The translations under genes were made by a program, and so were the position numbers. The notes under the pieces were generated by a model. It searched no databases and was not told the DNA's origin. It was given only the letters and a program-made list of their open reading frames with translations. From Ruminococcus sp. (GTDB lineage: Bacteria; Bacillota; Clostridia; Oscillospirales; Ruminococcaceae), in NCBI GenBank assembly GCA_017525915.1, contig JAFXSC010000021.1, positions 1 to 64,000 on the forward strand: a stretch of 64,000 bases of DNA, in the 5' to 3' direction. Below, one piece after another: positions 7,407 to 16,357 of the stretch (positions are counted from its first letter, which is position 1; each line of letters opens with the position of its first letter).

Positions 7407-7649
7407 TTATTCGATGACGGAATAGTTATCGGCGGCGGTGTCTTTGGTGGCGTGTTCCGAGACGCTGAGCACCTTGACTTTGAGGGGGCGGGTACCCATA
7501 TTGATCTCGATTATATCGCCGACCTTGACCTCGTAGCTTGCTCGGGCGATCTTGCCGTTGACGGATATCTTCTCGGCGTCGCAGGCTTCATTGGCAACGG
7601 TGCGGCGCTTGATAAGTCTTGTGACCTTGAGGTACTTATCGAGTCTCAT
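7407..7649 (-). CDS. rqcP: S4-domain RNA-binding protein RqcP (YabO/Hsp15-like)
   Basis: An 80-residue single S4 RNA-binding domain: 'MRLDKYLKVTRLIKRRTVANEACDAEKISVNG' pattern with the R-L-D-K-x-L opening and V-N-G-K turn. In Bacillus, RqcP works with RqcH on stalled 50S subunits to add alanine tails during ribosome quality control. It lies immediately downstream of HU and MazG on the same strand with a 48-base gap, a widely conserved Firmicute order. Length and motif fit the family fully. Confidence 0.85.
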   Translation of the reverse strand: MRLDKYLKVTRLIKRRTVANEACDAEKISVNGKIARASYEVKVGDIIEINMGTRPLKVKVLSVSEHATKDTAADNYSVIE

Positions 7650-7697
7650 AAAAAATCATCTCCTGACGTAAAAAGGGCGGATAAACCGCCCTTCTGC

Positions 7698-7973
7698 TTA
7701 CTTATTGACTGCTTCCTTGAGAGTTCTGCCAGCCTTGAAAGCGGGTGCCTTGCTGGGCGGGCAAACCATCTTCTTCTTAGTTCTGGGGTTGATGCAGGTC
7801 TTTTCGCCTCTCTCGCGGATCTCGAAAGTGCCGAAGCCTGTGATAGATACCTTTTCGCCCTTTTCGAGGGATTCATTGATAACAGCAACAGTAGCGTCAA
7901 GAGCAGCGGCAGCGTCCTTCTTGGTGCAGCCAGCCTTTTCTGCGATAGAATTGATGAGTTCAGTTTTAGTCAT
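7698..7973 (-). CDS. hup: DNA-binding protein HU
   Basis: A 91-residue histone-like protein: 'MTKTELINSIAEKAGCTKK' opening, 'GFGTFEIRER' turn and 'NPRTKK' DNA-clasping arm, then 'PAFKAGRTLKEAV'. It bends and compacts DNA as a dimer. The start at 7971-7973 is set by GGAGGAA ten bases upstream and by the family's N-terminus. It overlaps the last 8 bases of mazG, so the two are translationally coupled, and is followed by rqcP. The frame can be extended upstream but that stretch lies inside mazG. Confidence 0.95.
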   Translation of the reverse strand: MTKTELINSIAEKAGCTKKDAAAALDATVAVINESLEKGEKVSITGFGTFEIRERGEKTCINPRTKKKMVCPPSKAPAFKAGRTLKEAVNK

Positions 7974-8787
7974 TGTCCATTTCCTCCGATTCAATGATTT
8001 TTTTAGCTTTTGCCCAATAAACGTCGAGTTCTTCAATTGGAAGCTTTTTCATATCGAGCTTATCCTTTGCGGTAAGCTCCTCAGTAACGGCAAACCGTTT
8101 GATGAATTTATCTGTTGAGGCTTTCAGAGCGAGTTCAGCGTCGATACCAAGATGCCTTGCTGCGTTCACGCAGGAAAAGAGCAGATCACCGAGTTCCTCC
8201 TCGATATTCTTCTTGTCTCCTGCTGAGATAGCCTTGTCAAGCTCAGCTTTTTCAGCGGCTATACAGGCAACGGCGTCATCCGCACAGCGGAAGTCCATAC
8301 CGGCTCGCATAGCGCGTTTGCCGATCTTTTGTGCTCTCATCAGAGCGGGCAGCGACCTTGCGACGCTGTTGAGCGTATCGGTGTAGGTCTCCTGTCCTTT
8401 GGTTTCCATTTTTATCGCGTCCCAGTTTTTAAGGACCTGATCGGTAGTATCAGCTGATACATCGCCGAAAACGTGAGGATGGCGCACGATCAGCTTTTTG
8501 CATATCTCATCGCATACGTCATCGAAAGTGAAGGTACCTGCTTCCTCCTCAATGCGGCTGTGGAAAACCACCTGTAACAGCACATCTCCGAGTTCTTCGC
8601 GGAGGAGTTCCTTGTCGTCGAGGTCGATAGCCTCGATGACTTCGCAGGTCTCCTCTATGAGGTCGCTCTTAATGGAAGTATGTGTCTGTTCTCTGTCCCA
8701 GGGACAGCCGCCCTCGCCGCGGAGGAGCCTGACGATATCGACAAGATCGCCGATCGAATAATGTTTCTTCTGCTGATATTCTACCAT
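7966..8787 (-). CDS. mazG: Nucleoside triphosphate pyrophosphohydrolase MazG
   Basis: A 273-residue full-length MazG with two repeated domains. The first shows 'GGCPWDREQTH' and the metal-binding 'EETCEVIEAI ... REELGDVLLQVVFH' (residues about 26-80); the second has 'EEELGDLLFSCVNAARHLG' (about 195-215). MazG hydrolyses non-canonical NTPs to NMP and pyrophosphate and can lower ppGpp. It is first in the mazG-hup-rqcP operon, with a promoter (8840-8868) about 50 bases upstream. Confidence 0.93.
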   Translation of the reverse strand: MVEYQQKKHYSIGDLVDIVRLLRGEGGCPWDREQTHTSIKSDLIEETCEVIEAIDLDDKELLREELGDVLLQVVFHSRIEEEAGTFTFDDVCDEICKKLIVRHPHVFGDVSADTTDQVLKNWDAIKMETKGQETYTDTLNSVARSLPALMRAQKIGKRAMRAGMDFRCADDAVACIAAEKAELDKAISAGDKKNIEEELGDLLFSCVNAARHLGIDAELALKASTDKFIKRFAVTEELTAKDKLDMKKLPIEELDVYWAKAKKIIESEEMDND

Positions 8788-8839
8788 GAAAAAACTCTCC
8801 TTTAAGCCTGAAATCAGACTATCAGACGGGCTATACTTA

Positions 8840-8868
8840 ATAATACCCTATTTTTCGGGAAATTGCAA
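8840..8868 (-). promoter_or_regulatory. Promoter of the mazG-hup-rqcP operon
   Basis: Reading leftward, TTGCAA (8868-8863) and TATTAT (8845-8840) are spaced by 17 bases. The predicted start is some 45-50 bases before the mazG ATG. Confidence 0.55.
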
Positions 8869-8967
8869 GTCATATTTGAATTTTTTGTCAATTCGGCAAA
8901 ATATATGCTTAAAAATGTTGCCCGTTTGTTAATTGTAACATAGGCTTTTCCGCAAAATGCCGCGTTA

Positions 8968-9966
8968 TTACTTCAAATCCACAAATCCGACCTTGTGGTA
9001 TACCTTCGCGACAGTGCGCGAGGATATCTTCATAGCGCGTTCTGCGCCCTCGGTATAGCACTTTTTGAGGTATGCCTTGTCAGCGATGAGACGGGCATAC
9101 TCAGTCCTTACGGGTTCGAGGTGGTCGGCAACAGCCTCGCCGACAGCTGTCTTGAAGTCGCCGTAGCCCTTGCCGGCGAATTCAGCTTCGATAGAAGCGA
9201 AGTCCTTGCCGGTGACAGCGGAGTATATCGTCATGAGGTTATTGATGCCGTCCTTGCCATCGCGGAAGCAGACCTCCGCCTCGCTGTCGGTGACTGCACG
9301 CTTGAACTTGCGGACGATAGTGTCCTTGTCGTCGAGAATGAGTATGCAAGCATTGGGGTTCTCGTCGGACTTGGACATCTTCTTTGTGGGCTCCTGAAGG
9401 GACATTACCTTTGCGCCGACGTCAATGATGTACGGCTCGGGCAGGGTGAAGAAGTCGCCGTAGCGCTGGTTGAAGCGCTGTGCGATGTTCCTTGAAAGTT
9501 CAAGGTGCTGCTTCTGGTCTATGCCTACCGGTACGAAATCGGCGTTATAAGCGAGGATATCCGCAGCCATGAGGGAGGGATATGTGAACAGACCGGCGTT
9601 GATATCGTCGGGGTGCTTCTGGCTCTTGTCCTTGAACTGCGTCATGCGCGAGAGCTCACCGAACTGCGTATTGCAGCAGAGTATCCAGTTGAGCATGGCG
9701 TGTGTGGGAACGTGGCTCTGGATAAAGAGTATCGAGCGCTCCGGGTCGATGCCGCACGCCATGAGCAGTGCGTAGGAGCTGAGGATGTTCTGGCGGAGCT
9801 TTGCAGGCTCCTGCTTTACGGTAATAGCGTGCATATCGGCAACGCAGTAGATGCAGTCATACTTGTCCTGGAGCGGCGCCCAGTTGCGGACGGCTCCGAT
9901 GTAGTTGCCGAGCGTGAATGTGCCTGTGGGCTGGATAGCGCTGAAAATGAGCTTCTTTTCTTCCAT
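8968..9966 (-). CDS. trpS: Tryptophanyl-tRNA synthetase
   Basis: A 332-residue class I synthetase of the bacterial TrpRS type. The N-terminus carries 'SAIQPTGTFTLGNYIGA' (HIGH-like motif at about residues 13-22), and 'KKMSKSDENPNA' is the KMSKS loop near residue 195. It attaches tryptophan to tRNA-Trp in the cytoplasm. It is transcribed after the hypothetical gene at 9979 with 12 bases between them. No T-box leader was found upstream of this pair. Confidence 0.95.
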   Translation of the reverse strand: MEEKKLIFSAIQPTGTFTLGNYIGAVRNWAPLQDKYDCIYCVADMHAITVKQEPAKLRQNILSSYALLMACGIDPERSILFIQSHVPTHAMLNWILCCNTQFGELSRMTQFKDKSQKHPDDINAGLFTYPSLMAADILAYNADFVPVGIDQKQHLELSRNIAQRFNQRYGDFFTLPEPYIIDVGAKVMSLQEPTKKMSKSDENPNACILILDDKDTIVRKFKRAVTDSEAEVCFRDGKDGINNLMTIYSAVTGKDFASIEAEFAGKGYGDFKTAVGEAVADHLEPVRTEYARLIADKAYLKKCYTEGAERAMKISSRTVAKVYHKVGFVDLK

Positions 9967-9978
9967 GCTGGCGGCTCC

Positions 9979-10500
9979 TTACTTTGCAGCCTTGCGCTGT
10001 TCAGCGTCGTCCTTGAGCTGGCAGTTGCGGAGCTCGCCGAGAACGCGCTGATAGAGAACGTAGATGGAGCGCTTCTCCGGCTCATCTTCGGGGATTATGC
10101 CAGCCTGTATCTCGACCTTGTAAACGCCGCCCTTGGTGAGAAGGAATACGAAGTTGGTCCTGCCGGTGGGAAGATCGAACTTGGTGGTCTTCTGAGCCTT
10201 GGCAACGAGGGGAGAAGCGTTTGCAACGAGGTTGTGAGCAGCCTGAACGAGGTTGCGGTACTTCTGGGAAGCGCCGGAATACTCGGCACCGTTGTTGAAA
10301 TAGAGGTTGGCAGCTCCGTTGATGAAGCATACCATAGTTGTGAGGACATCAGCAGCCATGGGGATATCTATTACCATGCCGTATACCTCATCGCGCTTGA
10401 AGCTTGCGTTGAAATACTGAGCAGGGAAGTTGAGTGCCTGACCTCTGGTCATGAGGTATTTCTGGGTGACAGGATATCTGCCGGTCATATTGTTTGCCAT
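9979..10500 (-). CDS. Conserved hypothetical protein
   Basis: A 173-residue soluble protein that I do not recognise. It has no signal peptide or membrane segment. Residues 50-130 alternate hydrophobic strands and short helices ('YGMVIDIPMAADVLTTMVCFING', 'TNFVFLLTKGGVYKVEI'), and the C-terminus is a charged helix. It has AAAGGAACC before its ATG and lies 12 bases before trpS, so it is probably co-transcribed with it. The long clean frame and ribosome site argue it is real. Confidence 0.7.
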   Translation of the reverse strand: MANNMTGRYPVTQKYLMTRGQALNFPAQYFNASFKRDEVYGMVIDIPMAADVLTTMVCFINGAANLYFNNGAEYSGASQKYRNLVQAAHNLVANASPLVAKAQKTTKFDLPTGRTNFVFLLTKGGVYKVEIQAGIIPEDEPEKRSIYVLYQRVLGELRNCQLKDDAEQRKAAK

Positions 10501-10571
10501 ATCATTGGTTCCTTTCGGTTATTTGTCTTTATAATATTCAGCGGACGTGCTTATCCGCGGACAGGTGTATA

Positions 10572-11765
10572 TCAGCCGAGCATATCGCGCGTCATGCGTG
10601 CGAGTATCTCCATGCCCTTTTCGATCTGGGCATTTGTGGGTGTGGAGTAGTTGAGGCGGAAGGAGTGGCTTACCTCGTCGGCGCGTATGCTGAACGAGTT
10701 TCCGGGTACTACTGCGACCTTGTAGTCCTTTACTGCCTTGGTGCAGAAAGCGTTCATATCGCAGCTTTCGGGGAGGGTACACCAGATGAACAGACCGCCC
10801 TCCGGACGTACATAGCTTATCTCCTTGGAGAAGCCCTCGTCGATATACCTGCACATGAGTCCGCACTTCTCGCGGTAGATGCCGCGCAGTCTGTTGAAGT
10901 GAGCTTCGCGGTCAACTGTGGTCATGAACCTGTGGGAAACGACCTGCGCCCAGATGTTCGAGTGAACGTCAGCGACCTGCTTGCATACCACTATCTTCTG
11001 GATTATCGGAGCAGGAGCGGAAACATAGCCCGTGCGGAAGCCGGAGGATATGAGCTTGGAGAAGGTGCTGGAGTAGATGACTCTGCCCTCGGTGTCGAGG
11101 CTCTTTATCGTGGGAACGTTTTCGCCGGCAAATCTCAGCTCGCCGTAGGGGTCGTCCTCGAGTATGATGAAGTCGTACCTGCACGCAAGCTCGTAGACAG
11201 CCTTTCTCTTTGCGAGCGACATAGTTCTGCCGGTCGGGTTCTGGAAGTTCGGGATAAGGTAGAGGAGCTTGACGTTGGGCTCGGTTTTAAGCGCATTTTC
11301 GAGCTTTTCGAGGTCGATGCCGTCGTCCTCCATATCAACTCCCACGAGATTGACATGATATGAGCGGAATGCGTTGAGCGAGCCGATGAAGCTCGGAGAC
11401 TCGCAGAGGAGGGTGTCGCCCTCATTGAGGAGCACCTTGCAGGAGAGCTCGTTGGCCTGCTGACCGCCCGATGTGATGATAAGGTCGTCGAATTCCTTGT
11501 GGAAGCAGCCCTTCTCGGTCATCCAGCCTTTGAGGAACTCGCGGAGGGGAGTATAGCCCTCGGTTATGCTGTACTGGAGGGCGAGTATCGGGTCGTCGCG
11601 GAGGAGCTCAGCCGATATCTCAGCTATCCTCTCAGTGGGGAAAGCCTCGGGGGCGGGATTGCCGGCAGCGAAGGAAATTACCTCCGGGTCGGCTGTGAAT
11701 TTAAGTATCTCACGGATGGCCGAAGCCTGAAGCCCGGTCACCTTGTCGGAAAATTTATATTCCAT
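10572..11765 (-). CDS. PLP-dependent aminotransferase, class I/II (LysN/MocR-like)
   Basis: A 397-residue fold-type I aminotransferase. It shows 'ISFAAGNPAPEAFP' near residue 35, 'YSITEGYTPLREFL' (substrate loop), 'IITSGGQQA' (PLP phosphate loop), 'NFQNPTGRTMS', 'ILEDDPYGELRF' (the aspartate that contacts the PLP ring) and 'STFSKLISSGFRTG' with the Schiff-base lysine near 232. Such enzymes usually transfer amino groups between 2-aminoadipate or aromatic/branched amino acids and 2-oxoglutarate; the exact substrate cannot be read here. It lies 71 bases before the hypothetical-trpS pair on the same strand. Confidence 0.85.
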   Translation of the reverse strand: MEYKFSDKVTGLQASAIREILKFTADPEVISFAAGNPAPEAFPTERIAEISAELLRDDPILALQYSITEGYTPLREFLKGWMTEKGCFHKEFDDLIITSGGQQANELSCKVLLNEGDTLLCESPSFIGSLNAFRSYHVNLVGVDMEDDGIDLEKLENALKTEPNVKLLYLIPNFQNPTGRTMSLAKRKAVYELACRYDFIILEDDPYGELRFAGENVPTIKSLDTEGRVIYSSTFSKLISSGFRTGYVSAPAPIIQKIVVCKQVADVHSNIWAQVVSHRFMTTVDREAHFNRLRGIYREKCGLMCRYIDEGFSKEISYVRPEGGLFIWCTLPESCDMNAFCTKAVKDYKVAVVPGNSFSIRADEVSHSFRLNYSTPTNAQIEKGMEILARMTRDMLG

Positions 11766-11948
11766 AGTTATACCAGCCTTTCGGGATAAATAGTCTATCC
11801 TATATTATAACACAATATCGCCGATAAAGCAACACCAACACGGAAATTTTAGCGTATTTTGAGAAATATAGAGTTAAAACTTGTACTATTCGCATAAAAA
11901 ATCCACGGTGTTCATATATATCTGACGAAAAAATATTTGGAGGACAGA

Positions 11949-13586
11949 ATGAAGAAGCAGAACTATCTCAAAGGCTCGCTGATACTGATGCTGTCGGCAA
12001 TAGCCGCAAAAGCGCTCGGGGCAGTGTTCAGGATACCCCTGACGAATATCCTCGGCGGCGTCGGAATGAGCTATTTCGGCTGTGCTTACAGCCTTTTCAT
12101 GCCGGTATATGCACTCATCGTCACGGGTATCTCCTCAGCGGTCGCCCGTATGACTGCCGCGCGTGCAGCCCTCGGACTTTACGCCAGTGTCCGGCGCATC
12201 AGAAGCACGGCGCTGATGCTTTTTACTGCCGCAGGTGCTCCCGCGAGCGTTCTCATGGTGCTTCTCGCAAGGCCTTACAGCATTTGTTCTGCCGGGAGCG
12301 CGGAGGCTGCACCGGCTGTCGCGATGATAGCTCCGGCGGTCATTTTCGGCTGTATCACGGCGGTCGAGAGGGGCTATTACGAGGGGCTCAGCAATATGTA
12401 CCCGACCGCGCTCTCGCAGGTCGCGGAGGGCATTGTCAAGGTCGCGGCTGGGCTTTTCCTGTGCAGCTATACGGTCTCACATGAGGAAATGGTACGCGTA
12501 CTTTTCCCAGGTATATCGGACGTAAGAGCGCTCGCGGCGGCGGCAGGCATACTCGGAGTTACGCTCTCGTCAGCCGGAGCGGTGGTGTACTTCCGGATAT
12601 TGCGGCTCGTCTCTGCACCTCTGCCGGAGGGCGGAGACTGTTCCGAGCGGCGCACGGAGATAGCCTCAGAGCTGATAAGTGCCGCGCTTCCCATCGGTGC
12701 AGCCGCTCTCGTCACAAATCTTTCCGCGCTGATAGATATGTGGACCGTTATCGGTTGTCTTTCGCAGAACGGCGCCTATGAGGGAGTGTTTCCGGGTGTC
12801 GGGGATGGCGAGAGCGCAAGGTTCGTATACGGCTCGTTTTCGGGCATTGCCCTGACCGTGTTCAACCTTGTGCCGTCCGTGACGAATATGCTCGGAAAAG
12901 GCGCACTTACCGGCACTGCCGCGGCGCGTGAGCTCGGAGACCGCAAAGCTCTCAGAAACAGCAGCGTTCAGGCATTGCTTGCGGCGGAGGTCATAGCTCT
13001 GCCGGCAGCGGTCGGGCTCGGAATATTCGCTCCGGAAACGCTCGGTATGCTCTTTCCGCGTCAGCCGGACGAGGTGGGCGTGTGCATAAGCGCACTGCGG
13101 CTCCTTATGCCGGGAATGGTCTTTCTGTGCCTGTCTTACCCGGTTTTCAGTATGCTTCAGGGCATAGGCAGAGCCGGCGTCCCTCTCAGGATAATGCTTG
13201 CCGGCACAGCCGCAAAGCTTGCCGGAAATATATTGCTGATACCGGAAACGGGCGTTGACGGTGCCGCCATTTCGACTTCGCTCAGCTACGCGCTGATACT
13301 TTTTCTCGCATTGAGGACTTACTTCCGCGAGGCAGACATAACTCTTCCTGCCGCCCCCTTTGTGAAGGTGCTGTACGCCGGTGCAATGTGCGGCGGAGCG
13401 GCGTGGCTTGCGGCAGGAAGGGTGCCGGGAAATGCCCTGCGGCTGATTATCGCCGGAACGGTCGGGGGAGCGGTATATGCGGCAGTTCTGCGGTATGCTC
13501 TGGAAATGAAAATGCCCCGGAAGGACCGGGGCAGAGATGTTACTTTTTCAGTTCGTCGGGAAGCGGAACGATATCGGAAGACTTGA
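11949..13586 (+). CDS. MOP-superfamily flippase (SpoVB/MurJ-like)
   Basis: A 545-residue membrane protein with about 14 predicted helices. The opening 'LKGSLILMLSAIAAKALGAVFRIPLTNILG' and 'GMSYFGCAYSLFMPVYALIVTGISSAVARM' are hallmarks of the SpoVB/polysaccharide-exporter branch that flips lipid-linked sugars such as lipid II. The ATG at 11949 is chosen because TTGGAGGACAG precedes it; the in-frame TTG at 11937 is part of that ribosome site. Its 3' end overlaps the convergent lipoprotein gene by 47 bases, and the convergent gene's terminator hairpin (13514-13532) lies inside its coding sequence. GC content is high. Whether it serves peptidoglycan, spore cortex or capsule is not decidable here. 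Confidence 0.85.
   Translation: MKKQNYLKGSLILMLSAIAAKALGAVFRIPLTNILGGVGMSYFGCAYSLFMPVYALIVTGISSAVARMTAARAALGLYASVRRIRSTALMLFTAAGAPASVLMVLLARPYSICSAGSAEAAPAVAMIAPAVIFGCITAVERGYYEGLSNMYPTALSQVAEGIVKVAAGLFLCSYTVSHEEMVRVLFPGISDVRALAAAAGILGVTLSSAGAVVYFRILRLVSAPLPEGGDCSERRTEIASELISAALPIGAAALVTNLSALIDMWTVIGCLSQNGAYEGVFPGVGDGESARFVYGSFSGIALTVFNLVPSVTNMLGKGALTGTAAARELGDRKALRNSSVQALLAAEVIALPAAVGLGIFAPETLGMLFPRQPDEVGVCISALRLLMPGMVFLCLSYPVFSMLQGIGRAGVPLRIMLAGTAAKLAGNILLIPETGVDGAAISTSLSYALILFLALRTYFREADITLPAAPFVKVLYAGAMCGGAAWLAAGRVPGNALRLIIAGTVGGAVYAAVLRYALEMKMPRKDRGRDVTFSVRREAERYRKT
13507..13532 (-). terminator. Terminator embedded in the flippase gene
   Basis: For leftward transcription, GCCCCGG-AAGGA-CCGGGGC (13514-13532, written on plus) forms a stem followed by ATTTTC. 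It ends the lipoprotein transcript while being translated as the C-terminus of the flippase. Confidence 0.7.
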
Positions 13587-14130
13587 TAGGGATAAGGATA
13601 ACGTTCTTCTTGTCCTCAGTGTTCTCACGGGTAGGGAAGAAGCCTATCGTGAAGTCAAACTGGTCCTCTCTGAGGACGTAGCCGCCGATTATTCCGGAGA
13701 ATGTGCCGCCTGCCGGAACTGTGAACGGGCTCTTCTTGTACTGGTCGGAGAAGTTGTTGATAGCGTAAAGCTCGGTTCTTACGGCGCTTGAGACCTCGGT
13801 GCCGTCCGGGAGAACGATGTAGAAGTTGTTGAGACGGCTGAGTTCGTACTCGGTTGCGGTAGTGTTTCTTACAGTCACGTCGAGGTATACATAGTGCTCG
13901 CCGTTTTCGGTCTGTGCGCCTGCGTCGATGACCCTGTTCACGCTGAATTCAGTCTCGTTTGCAGTTACCTTCTCATCGAGGGAAGCGTTGATCTTAACAG
14001 CGCCGACATCGGGGTTATCGGCGTATTTTGTGGTATCCGAGCTGCTTATCTTCTCGTGCTTGCAGCCGGCAGCCGGTGCGAGAGCAAGAGCGGCTGCGAG
14101 AATGAGTGCGGTGAGTTTGCAATATTTCAT
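13540..14130 (-). CDS. DUF4352-like lipoprotein
   Basis: A 196-residue lipoprotein: signal sequence with lipobox ending A-P-A-A-G-C23, so it should be anchored on the outer face of the membrane. The mature part, residues about 50-175, is an immunoglobulin-like beta domain with 'TVRNTTATEYELS' and 'PDGTEV', resembling DUF4352/telomeric-repeat-like lipoproteins of Firmicutes. Function is unknown; such domains are thought to be extracellular adaptors. It is convergent with the flippase gene and overlaps it by 47 bases. Its terminator lies inside that gene. Confidence 0.75.
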   Translation of the reverse strand: MKYCKLTALILAAALALAPAAGCKHEKISSSDTTKYADNPDVGAVKINASLDEKVTANETEFSVNRVIDAGAQTENGEHYVYLDVTVRNTTATEYELSRLNNFYIVLPDGTEVSSAVRTELYAINNFSDQYKKSPFTVPAGGTFSGIIGGYVLREDQFDFTIGFFPTRENTEDKKNVILIPIKSSDIVPLPDELKK

Positions 14131-14251
14131 ATCCAGATCCTCCGGTCGAATTCATTATAGCAAAGAATATTATATCACACTTCCGCAGGGAATGTCAAGA
14201 GGGGAGCTTAGTGAGCAATTAATTGGCGATAGAATAACATGATAACGGCAG

Positions 14252-14281
14252 AAAAAAACAGTCCCCGTTGACCGGGGACTG
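14252..14281 (-). terminator. Terminator of the ferredoxin gene
   Basis: CAGTCCCCG-TTGAC-CGGGGACTG (14259-14281) with seven A on the left, that is a seven-U run for leftward transcripts. It lies 27 bases past the ferredoxin stop. Confidence 0.85.
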
Positions 14282-14307
14282 AGCTTTGCATTCTGATATC
14301 TCTGTAA

Positions 14308-14478
14308 TTATTCAGCAGAAGGAGCTGAAACAGGACATACGCCAGCGCAAGCACCGCACTCTACACAAGTGTCAGCGTCGATAACGTATTTTCCGTCGCC
14401 TTCAGAAATAGCGCTTACAGGACATTCAGCAGCGCAAGCGCCGCACATGATGCAATCGTCTGAAATATTGTATGCCAT
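14308..14478 (-). CDS. 2[4Fe-4S] ferredoxin
   Basis: A 56-residue clostridial ferredoxin. Two cluster motifs are complete: C9-x2-C12-x2-C15-x3-C19-P and C38-x2-C41-x2-C44-x3-C48-P. It shuttles low-potential electrons between oxidoreductases, for example the indolepyruvate oxidoreductase encoded in this window, or hydrogenase. The start at 14476-14478 is fixed by CGGAGGTGC upstream and by the standard family start M-A-Y. It is a single-gene transcript with its own terminator. Confidence 0.95.
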   Translation of the reverse strand: MAYNISDDCIMCGACAAECPVSAISEGDGKYVIDADTCVECGACAGVCPVSAPSAE

Positions 14479-14582
14479 AATATGCACCTCCGTATATTTA
14501 AGGACAGCCGTTGCGGCGTTCCTCATTAATATCATTTTATCATGTTTTGGCGAAAAATCAAGACCTTTTTGTTAGTCTGTAC

Positions 14583-16286
14583 TTACTTGCTGTTTTTGCC
14601 TTTATTTCCGGATTTTCCGGTGTTGTTCCTGCTGCCGGACTTGTTTCCGGAGGCTTTCTGCGCGGCAGAGGGCTTTTCGGCTTCCGGTGCACCGGCATCG
14701 TCTGCGGGCTTCCGGTCTTCTCCGGACTTTCCGTCAGGCTTTTCGCTCTCCTGAGGCTCGTCCTTTTCCGTATCCTTCGGAGCGGCAGGGGCTTCCGGCT
14801 TCTTTGCCGAGCGGTCAGCCTTCATCGCCTTTGCCTTTACCTTCGGGTCGCTTGCCGGAAGCTGAGCACAGGCTGCACCGACGCAAGCCCAGAATATAGG
14901 CGAGAACGTGATGTTGCTGCATCCTATGAGGAATACCAGCATACCGCAGACCGTCAGCAGGAACGGTGCGGCATTTGCTAAGTCGGCGGACTTGCGGAGC
15001 TTCTTTACGCCAATGGCCAGCGCTGATATAAGCACTGCCGCCATGAACAGGAGCGAGGGTATACCGCGTGTTGCGGCGGTATAGAGGTACTCGTTGTACA
15101 CCTTGTCGAAGGTGCCGGGGTTCTTGGGAGCGATATCGGTGATAGGAGCGTTTGATTTGAGATGACCGTAGGTGTAAATCTGCGGATAGACGAGCTGCTC
15201 GGGACCTGTTCCGTCGAGCGGATAGCGCTTGATGATGTCGATAGTCTCCTTGTTGAGGTAGGTGTAAACGTCGTAGGTATCCTCGATGTCGAGGTCAAGG
15301 TGCTTGCCCTCGTCAGTGGCGGAGCTGTAATTACCGCAGGCGGAAACTCTCTGCCATGCGTCATCGCTCCAGAGGATATAGCCGTCGTAGAGGTGATAGC
15401 CCTTCCTGTTGCCTGATTTGAACGTTCCGGCGACCATGATGCCTATACCTGCGGCGACTATTACCGCAACGGCAGTCATTATCCTCTCCTTGGGCTTCTT
15501 TGCGATGAATACGGCGGCAATTGCGATGATAACGCTGAGAATTACTCCTGCGATACCTATGAACGTTCTTGTGAAGACCATCACAAAGGCGAAGAGCATC
15601 GCGCAGAGCGTGGCAATCGCACGATATTTCTCAGTCTCGCCGGTCGTGCTGACGATGAGTGCTGCGGAAAGCGCGAGCGTGAGTACCATTGCAAGGAAAA
15701 GCGGCGACTGTGAAAGTCCGGAGGGTGCGCGTGCGATGACGTTGACGGAGATGTCCGTGTAGGCGTAGAACATCAGCTTGCCGGTGAATATCTGGATAAG
15801 CGCCCAGAGCGCGTTCAGCAGACCTGCGCCGACTATTCCGGCAAGCAGGCAGCTCACGGCGCGTTTCCGCCGCAGGGAAGCCGCGGTCACGAAGATGCCG
15901 AAGTAGAACATCAGCGCGAGAAGTCCCTCCCCACGCTGCGGGAAGCCGTAGAAGCCGACGTCGATGTCGTATGATCTTGCGAGCGACAGACCGCCCCAGC
16001 CGAGCATGGCTGCGAAGGCGGCGGCAGGTACTATTATGCTTCCGCGGACGTATTTCTTGATGATAGCTATGAGTGCGAGCACGAGGCAGATAACGCCTGA
16101 TACCGCAAGACCTGTGGCACACACGGAGTAGGTGTTGCCTTCGCTGACCTCCGGCAGTATCGCGGAGAGCGAAGTGGTGAAGCAGGCGGCGATCAGCCCG
16201 AATGAGGCATATTTAGCGTACTGCTCCTCAGTCATATTCAGTATGAAATTGGACTTGTCAGAGGAGCCAAGCAGTGTTTTTGCCAT
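14583..16286 (-). CDS. O-antigen-ligase-like membrane protein with charged C-terminal tail
   Basis: A 567-residue polytopic protein. About 12 hydrophobic segments cover residues 25-480. 'FPQRGEGLLALMFYFGIF' and 'APSGLSQSPLFLAMVL' match the Wzy_C/WaaL family, where a large outer loop ('RYPLDGTGPEQLVYPQIYTYGHLKSNAP') carries the active region. Family members polymerise or ligate lipid-linked glycans. The last 85 residues form a Lys/Glu/Pro/Ser/Asn-rich low-complexity tail, not typical for the family. In a Gram-positive host it would act on surface polysaccharide. It lies 70 bases downstream of the RNase Y gene but is separated by a terminator. Confidence 0.75.
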   Translation of the reverse strand: MAKTLLGSSDKSNFILNMTEEQYAKYASFGLIAACFTTSLSAILPEVSEGNTYSVCATGLAVSGVICLVLALIAIIKKYVRGSIIVPAAAFAAMLGWGGLSLARSYDIDVGFYGFPQRGEGLLALMFYFGIFVTAASLRRKRAVSCLLAGIVGAGLLNALWALIQIFTGKLMFYAYTDISVNVIARAPSGLSQSPLFLAMVLTLALSAALIVSTTGETEKYRAIATLCAMLFAFVMVFTRTFIGIAGVILSVIIAIAAVFIAKKPKERIMTAVAVIVAAGIGIMVAGTFKSGNRKGYHLYDGYILWSDDAWQRVSACGNYSSATDEGKHLDLDIEDTYDVYTYLNKETIDIIKRYPLDGTGPEQLVYPQIYTYGHLKSNAPITDIAPKNPGTFDKVYNEYLYTAATRGIPSLLFMAAVLISALAIGVKKLRKSADLANAAPFLLTVCGMLVFLIGCSNITFSPIFWACVGAACAQLPASDPKVKAKAMKADRSAKKPEAPAAPKDTEKDEPQESEKPDGKSGEDRKPADDAGAPEAEKPSAAQKASGNKSGSRNNTGKSGNKGKNSK

Positions 16287-16315
16287 AGAAAAGACCTTCC
16301 TTTGCGTTCGTGTAA

Positions 16316-16347
16316 TAAAAAGGCTGCCGGGGGATGCCCGACAGCCT
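16316..16347 (-). terminator. Terminator of rny
   Basis: AGGCTG.CGGG/CCCG.CAGCCT stem (16321-16331 with 16337-16347 on plus, one G-U pair) followed leftward by TTTTTATT. It sits right after the rny stop. Confidence 0.8.
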
Positions 16348-16357
16348 GTGAAACGCG

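Noticed and set aside
9505-10650. A long plus-strand frame opposite trpS and the hypothetical gene
   Set aside because: It crosses two minus genes with clear starts and one has synthetase motifs; no ribosome site supports the plus frame.
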